From contig NZ_CP048000.1 in assembly GCF_009931695.1 (NCBI RefSeq), positions 3,303,501-3,367,500 on the forward strand: DNA of 64,000 bases. The letters are read 5' to 3'. The notes beneath the pieces are model-generated. The model saw only the letters and a list, made by a program, of their open reading frames with translations, did no database searches and had not been told where the DNA came from. This document shows positions 62,441-64,000 of this stretch, piece after piece. How positions within the stretch are numbered: the stretch's first letter is position 1; each line of letters begins with the position of its first letter. Made by a program: the position numbers and the translations under genes. The stretch comes from Anaerocolumna sedimenticola (lineage in GTDB: Bacteria; Bacillota; Clostridia; Lachnospirales; Lachnospiraceae).

Positions 62441-62577
62441 TAGGTAATTGTGAAACTATTTAGTTTAAAAAAAACCATACAAGGAGTACTTGTTTCATAC
62501 TTCAGTGGCCTTTAGGCTTATGTAGAGGTGTAGAGGTACAAATTAATGAATGTAGATTATTTGTATGGTTTTTTCAC
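62441..62577 (+). repeat. MITE-like repeat, copy E, diverged
   Basis: The left end TAGGTAATTGTGAAACTATTTAG and the middle CATACTTCAGTGGCCTTTAGG match the family. The right arm is altered: AAAAAACCATACAA at 62469-62482 pairs with TTTGTATGGTTTTTT at 62559-62573, so the palindrome is kept although sequence is lost. Confidence 0.6.
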
Positions 62578-62618
62578 ATCAATCTTAATATGCAACAGAA
62601 ATGAGGAACATATAACAG

Positions 62619-63347
62619 ATGAAACAATGGAAAAAATACCTGGCCGCGGTGGGAGCTGCAGCCCTTATTCTGGTTTTAGGTCTCAGTATAAAAAACAACG
62701 GGAACAAAACGGAAACTGACCTTGTTAAAAACAGCACAATGGTACAGGAAAATTTGCAAACTGAAGTGGAGCCTGCTTCCGATGAAAACGAAACCATTTC
62801 AACTTTATCTGCCGAAGAAAAACAGACGTCAGATGATAAAAATGTAAATCAGGAACAAAGCATTTCAGAGGATGATATAAAATCAGAAATTAATAATTTA
62901 ATTAATACATATTATGATTCTCTTGGTGATGAGAAAAAAGACAGTTTGGATACAAAAGACCAGACAGCAGATGATAAGTCTGTTAAAAAACAGACATCTG
63001 GGGAAAAAAAATCTGAAAATGATATTATTGAGAAATATCAGGATATTAAAACTTATATTAAACCAGGATTAGATAAAAATTCTTATGTAGTATTTACCAC
63101 ATATAACATTAAATTATATAATATTGATACCTTAGTTCCCGGAATGAGTTCCATGGTTATTAGCAGAGATAAAGAAGGAAATCTAAGCATTAATCCGGAT
63201 CAAAATAATAAAAAACTCAACGACTATATCAATAAATTATCGAAAGAAAAAGATATTAAAAAAGTTATTAATGATATTAATTCAAAGTTAGCGAAAGCAG
63301 TAAAGAAAGATACTTCGCTCCAAGGATTTATGGATTACTTAAAATAG
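62619..63347 (+). CDS. Unknown membrane-anchored extracellular protein, 242 residues
   Basis: A basic start and one hydrophobic helix (YLAAVGAAALILVLGLSI) anchor the protein. There is no lipobox. An acidic, Asp/Glu/Lys/Ser-rich disordered part (about 25-130) follows, then a small folded C-terminal domain (KPGLDKNSYVVFTTYNIKLY, GMSSMVISRDKEGNLSI). I do not recognise the domain. Position after the cell-wall hydrolase, on the same strand, suggests an envelope role, but the MITE-like copy E and about 250 bp separate them. A perfect terminator follows. Confidence 0.65.
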   Translation: MKQWKKYLAAVGAAALILVLGLSIKNNGNKTETDLVKNSTMVQENLQTEVEPASDENETISTLSAEEKQTSDDKNVNQEQSISEDDIKSEINNLINTYYDSLGDEKKDSLDTKDQTADDKSVKKQTSGEKKSENDIIEKYQDIKTYIKPGLDKNSYVVFTTYNIKLYNIDTLVPGMSSMVISRDKEGNLSINPDQNNKKLNDYINKLSKEKDIKKVINDINSKLAKAVKKDTSLQGFMDYLK

Positions 63348-63352
63348 TAACG

Positions 63353-63392
63353 AAAAAGGTTTTCTGAAAAAAATTTCAGAAAACCTTTTTTC
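63353..63392 (+). terminator. Strong intrinsic terminator
   Basis: AAAAAGGTTTTCTGAAA pairs over 17 bp without mismatch with TTTCAGAAAACCTTTTT, followed by TCTT. Confidence 0.9.
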
Positions 63393-63417
63393 TTGCTGTA
63401 GGGCTATCTTTAAAAAA

Positions 63418-63447
63418 CCACCGGCTAGGCCGGTGGACCATAATGGT
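63418..63447 (+). mobile_element. IS200/IS605-like end hairpin (remnant)
   Basis: CCACCGGC-TAG-GCCGGTGG (63418-63436) is followed by ACCATAATGGT (63437-63447). GC-rich palindromes of this type mark the ends of IS200/IS605 elements, which lack inverted terminal repeats. Neither transposase gene is present in the window, so this is at most a remnant or the beginning of a non-autonomous copy. Confidence 0.35.
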
Positions 63448-63578
63448 TTCTAGCGTTTTCATAAAACTCCCTTGTTATAATAAGTGTGGGTCTCAAACCG
63501 CACTACAAACAACAAAGGAGGTATTAAAATCATTGCTCGTATTACTGACCACAATGCCGGTCGGTATCGCTTACGAAA

Positions 63579-63797
63579 ATGCCAGAATTGATGAAAATAT
63601 TTGAAAGTGTGAAGAAGGGACTGGAAGAAGAATATGAAAATCCTGAGACGCTATGTGCTCTGGAACCGATTATGCATATACATAGCTGCACTGTGGAGAG
63701 TTATCCTGAAAACGGTATGAAAGAAAAATATGAATATTCTGCAAAAAAGCTAATTGACCGGATTACAAGGAATAAGACAATTATAATGTTGCGGTAA
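63579..63797 (+). pseudogene. Short ORF of 72 residues, probably a gene fragment
   Basis: ATG 63579 opens a 72-residue frame (MPELMKIFESVKKGLEEEYE at the start, rich in charged residues) with a HIHSC motif. It has no ribosome site. The good site AAGGAGG at about 63515-63521 precedes other frames that end within 90 bases, so the start of a gene may have been lost or frameshifted. The region is bounded by an IS-like hairpin and a terminator. Not recognised. Confidence 0.35.
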
Positions 63798-63802
63798 AAA
63801 TG

Positions 63803-63836
63803 AGAGAGTAGATTTTGAATGAGGTCTACTCTCTTT
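63803..63836 (+). terminator. Intrinsic terminator near the right edge
   Basis: AGAGAGTAGA pairs with TCTACTCTCT, followed by TTG. Beyond it, up to 64000, I see no supportable gene. Confidence 0.7.
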
Positions 63837-64000
63837 GTTATGAACAAAATGTACTGTAATTGTTGTATGATTTGGATATGACTACGCGATTGTATGCTGC
63901 CGTATTACCAGACCATCTGAAAGCGGAAATGCAAAAACTGAAACAACCAACAGTAATACTATAGATCACAATGGTTGGGCAATAAATATGAAAAAGTATG

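Noticed and set aside
1..64000. CRISPR array, prophage or complete conjugative element
   Set aside because: No regularly spaced repeats, Cas, integrase, capsid, relaxase or transposase genes were seen.

Overview
The window reads as chromosomal DNA of a low-GC, anaerobic Gram-positive bacterium, most likely a spore-forming Lachnospiraceae of the Lachnoclostridium/Anaerocolumna type. The basis is AT-rich codon use, strong AAGGAGG-type ribosome sites, a tryptophan T-box, a glycyl-radical microcompartment, a Csp-like subtilase and a BclA-like surface protein. This is inferred from gene content, not from a database match. I see no rRNA, CRISPR array, phage or complete insertion sequence.

1-12.7 kb holds most of a glycyl-radical bacterial microcompartment (BMC) locus of the propane-1,2-diol type. 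It encodes a targeted alcohol dehydrogenase, four BMC-H shell proteins (one with an extra N-terminal tail and an internal start), PduL, a BMC-P vertex protein, PduS, the PduT trimer, a DeoR regulator, a diol dehydratase-like glycyl radical enzyme, its activase, PduU, PduV and an AraC regulator. An aldehyde dehydrogenase probably lies just off the left edge. Diol would be dehydrated to aldehyde inside the shell, then converted to alcohol (ADH) and acyl-phosphate (aldehyde dehydrogenase plus PduL), with PduS/PduT moving electrons across the shell.

12.8-21.8 kb holds a Csp-like protease, an SGNH hydrolase, and a xylose-sensing cluster (anchored binding protein, LytS-type kinase, receiver-only regulator, XylF-like lipoprotein) that has no transporter permease or ATPase and no DNA-binding output domain. 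A NYN/LOTUS protein follows. 21.8-29.1 kb is a complete trpEGDCFBA operon behind a T-box. 29.2-38 kb holds an HxlR regulator with a lone pyruvate-kinase C-domain protein, a flavin amine oxidase, xpt, holA, tRNA-Ser(CGA), an MFS transporter, a UDG-like protein and a HAD phosphatase. 38.1-42.3 kb is a large Lhr helicase.

42.5-51.2 kb has a BclA-like protein, a nitroreductase, a GNAT acetyltransferase, two AraC-GyrI regulators around an unknown protein, a DUF362 protein and an ABC exporter behind a short leader ORF with a possible translational switch. 51.4-61 kb is the most unusual part: a TolC-like secreted coiled-coil protein diverges from an OmpR-type two-component system, followed by a MalEFG-like importer, an HlyD-like adaptor and a MacB-like permease, with no ATPase. 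The same pair of direct-repeat boxes, 11 bp apart, precedes both the regulator and the transporter genes. 61-64 kb has an SH3-NlpC/P60 cell-wall hydrolase, an unknown membrane-anchored protein and a degenerate right edge with an IS200/IS605-like hairpin.

Throughout the window a MITE-like repeat of about 140-150 bp recurs in intergenic spaces (five copies, all in the same orientation, one flanked by a perfect 10-bp direct repeat).
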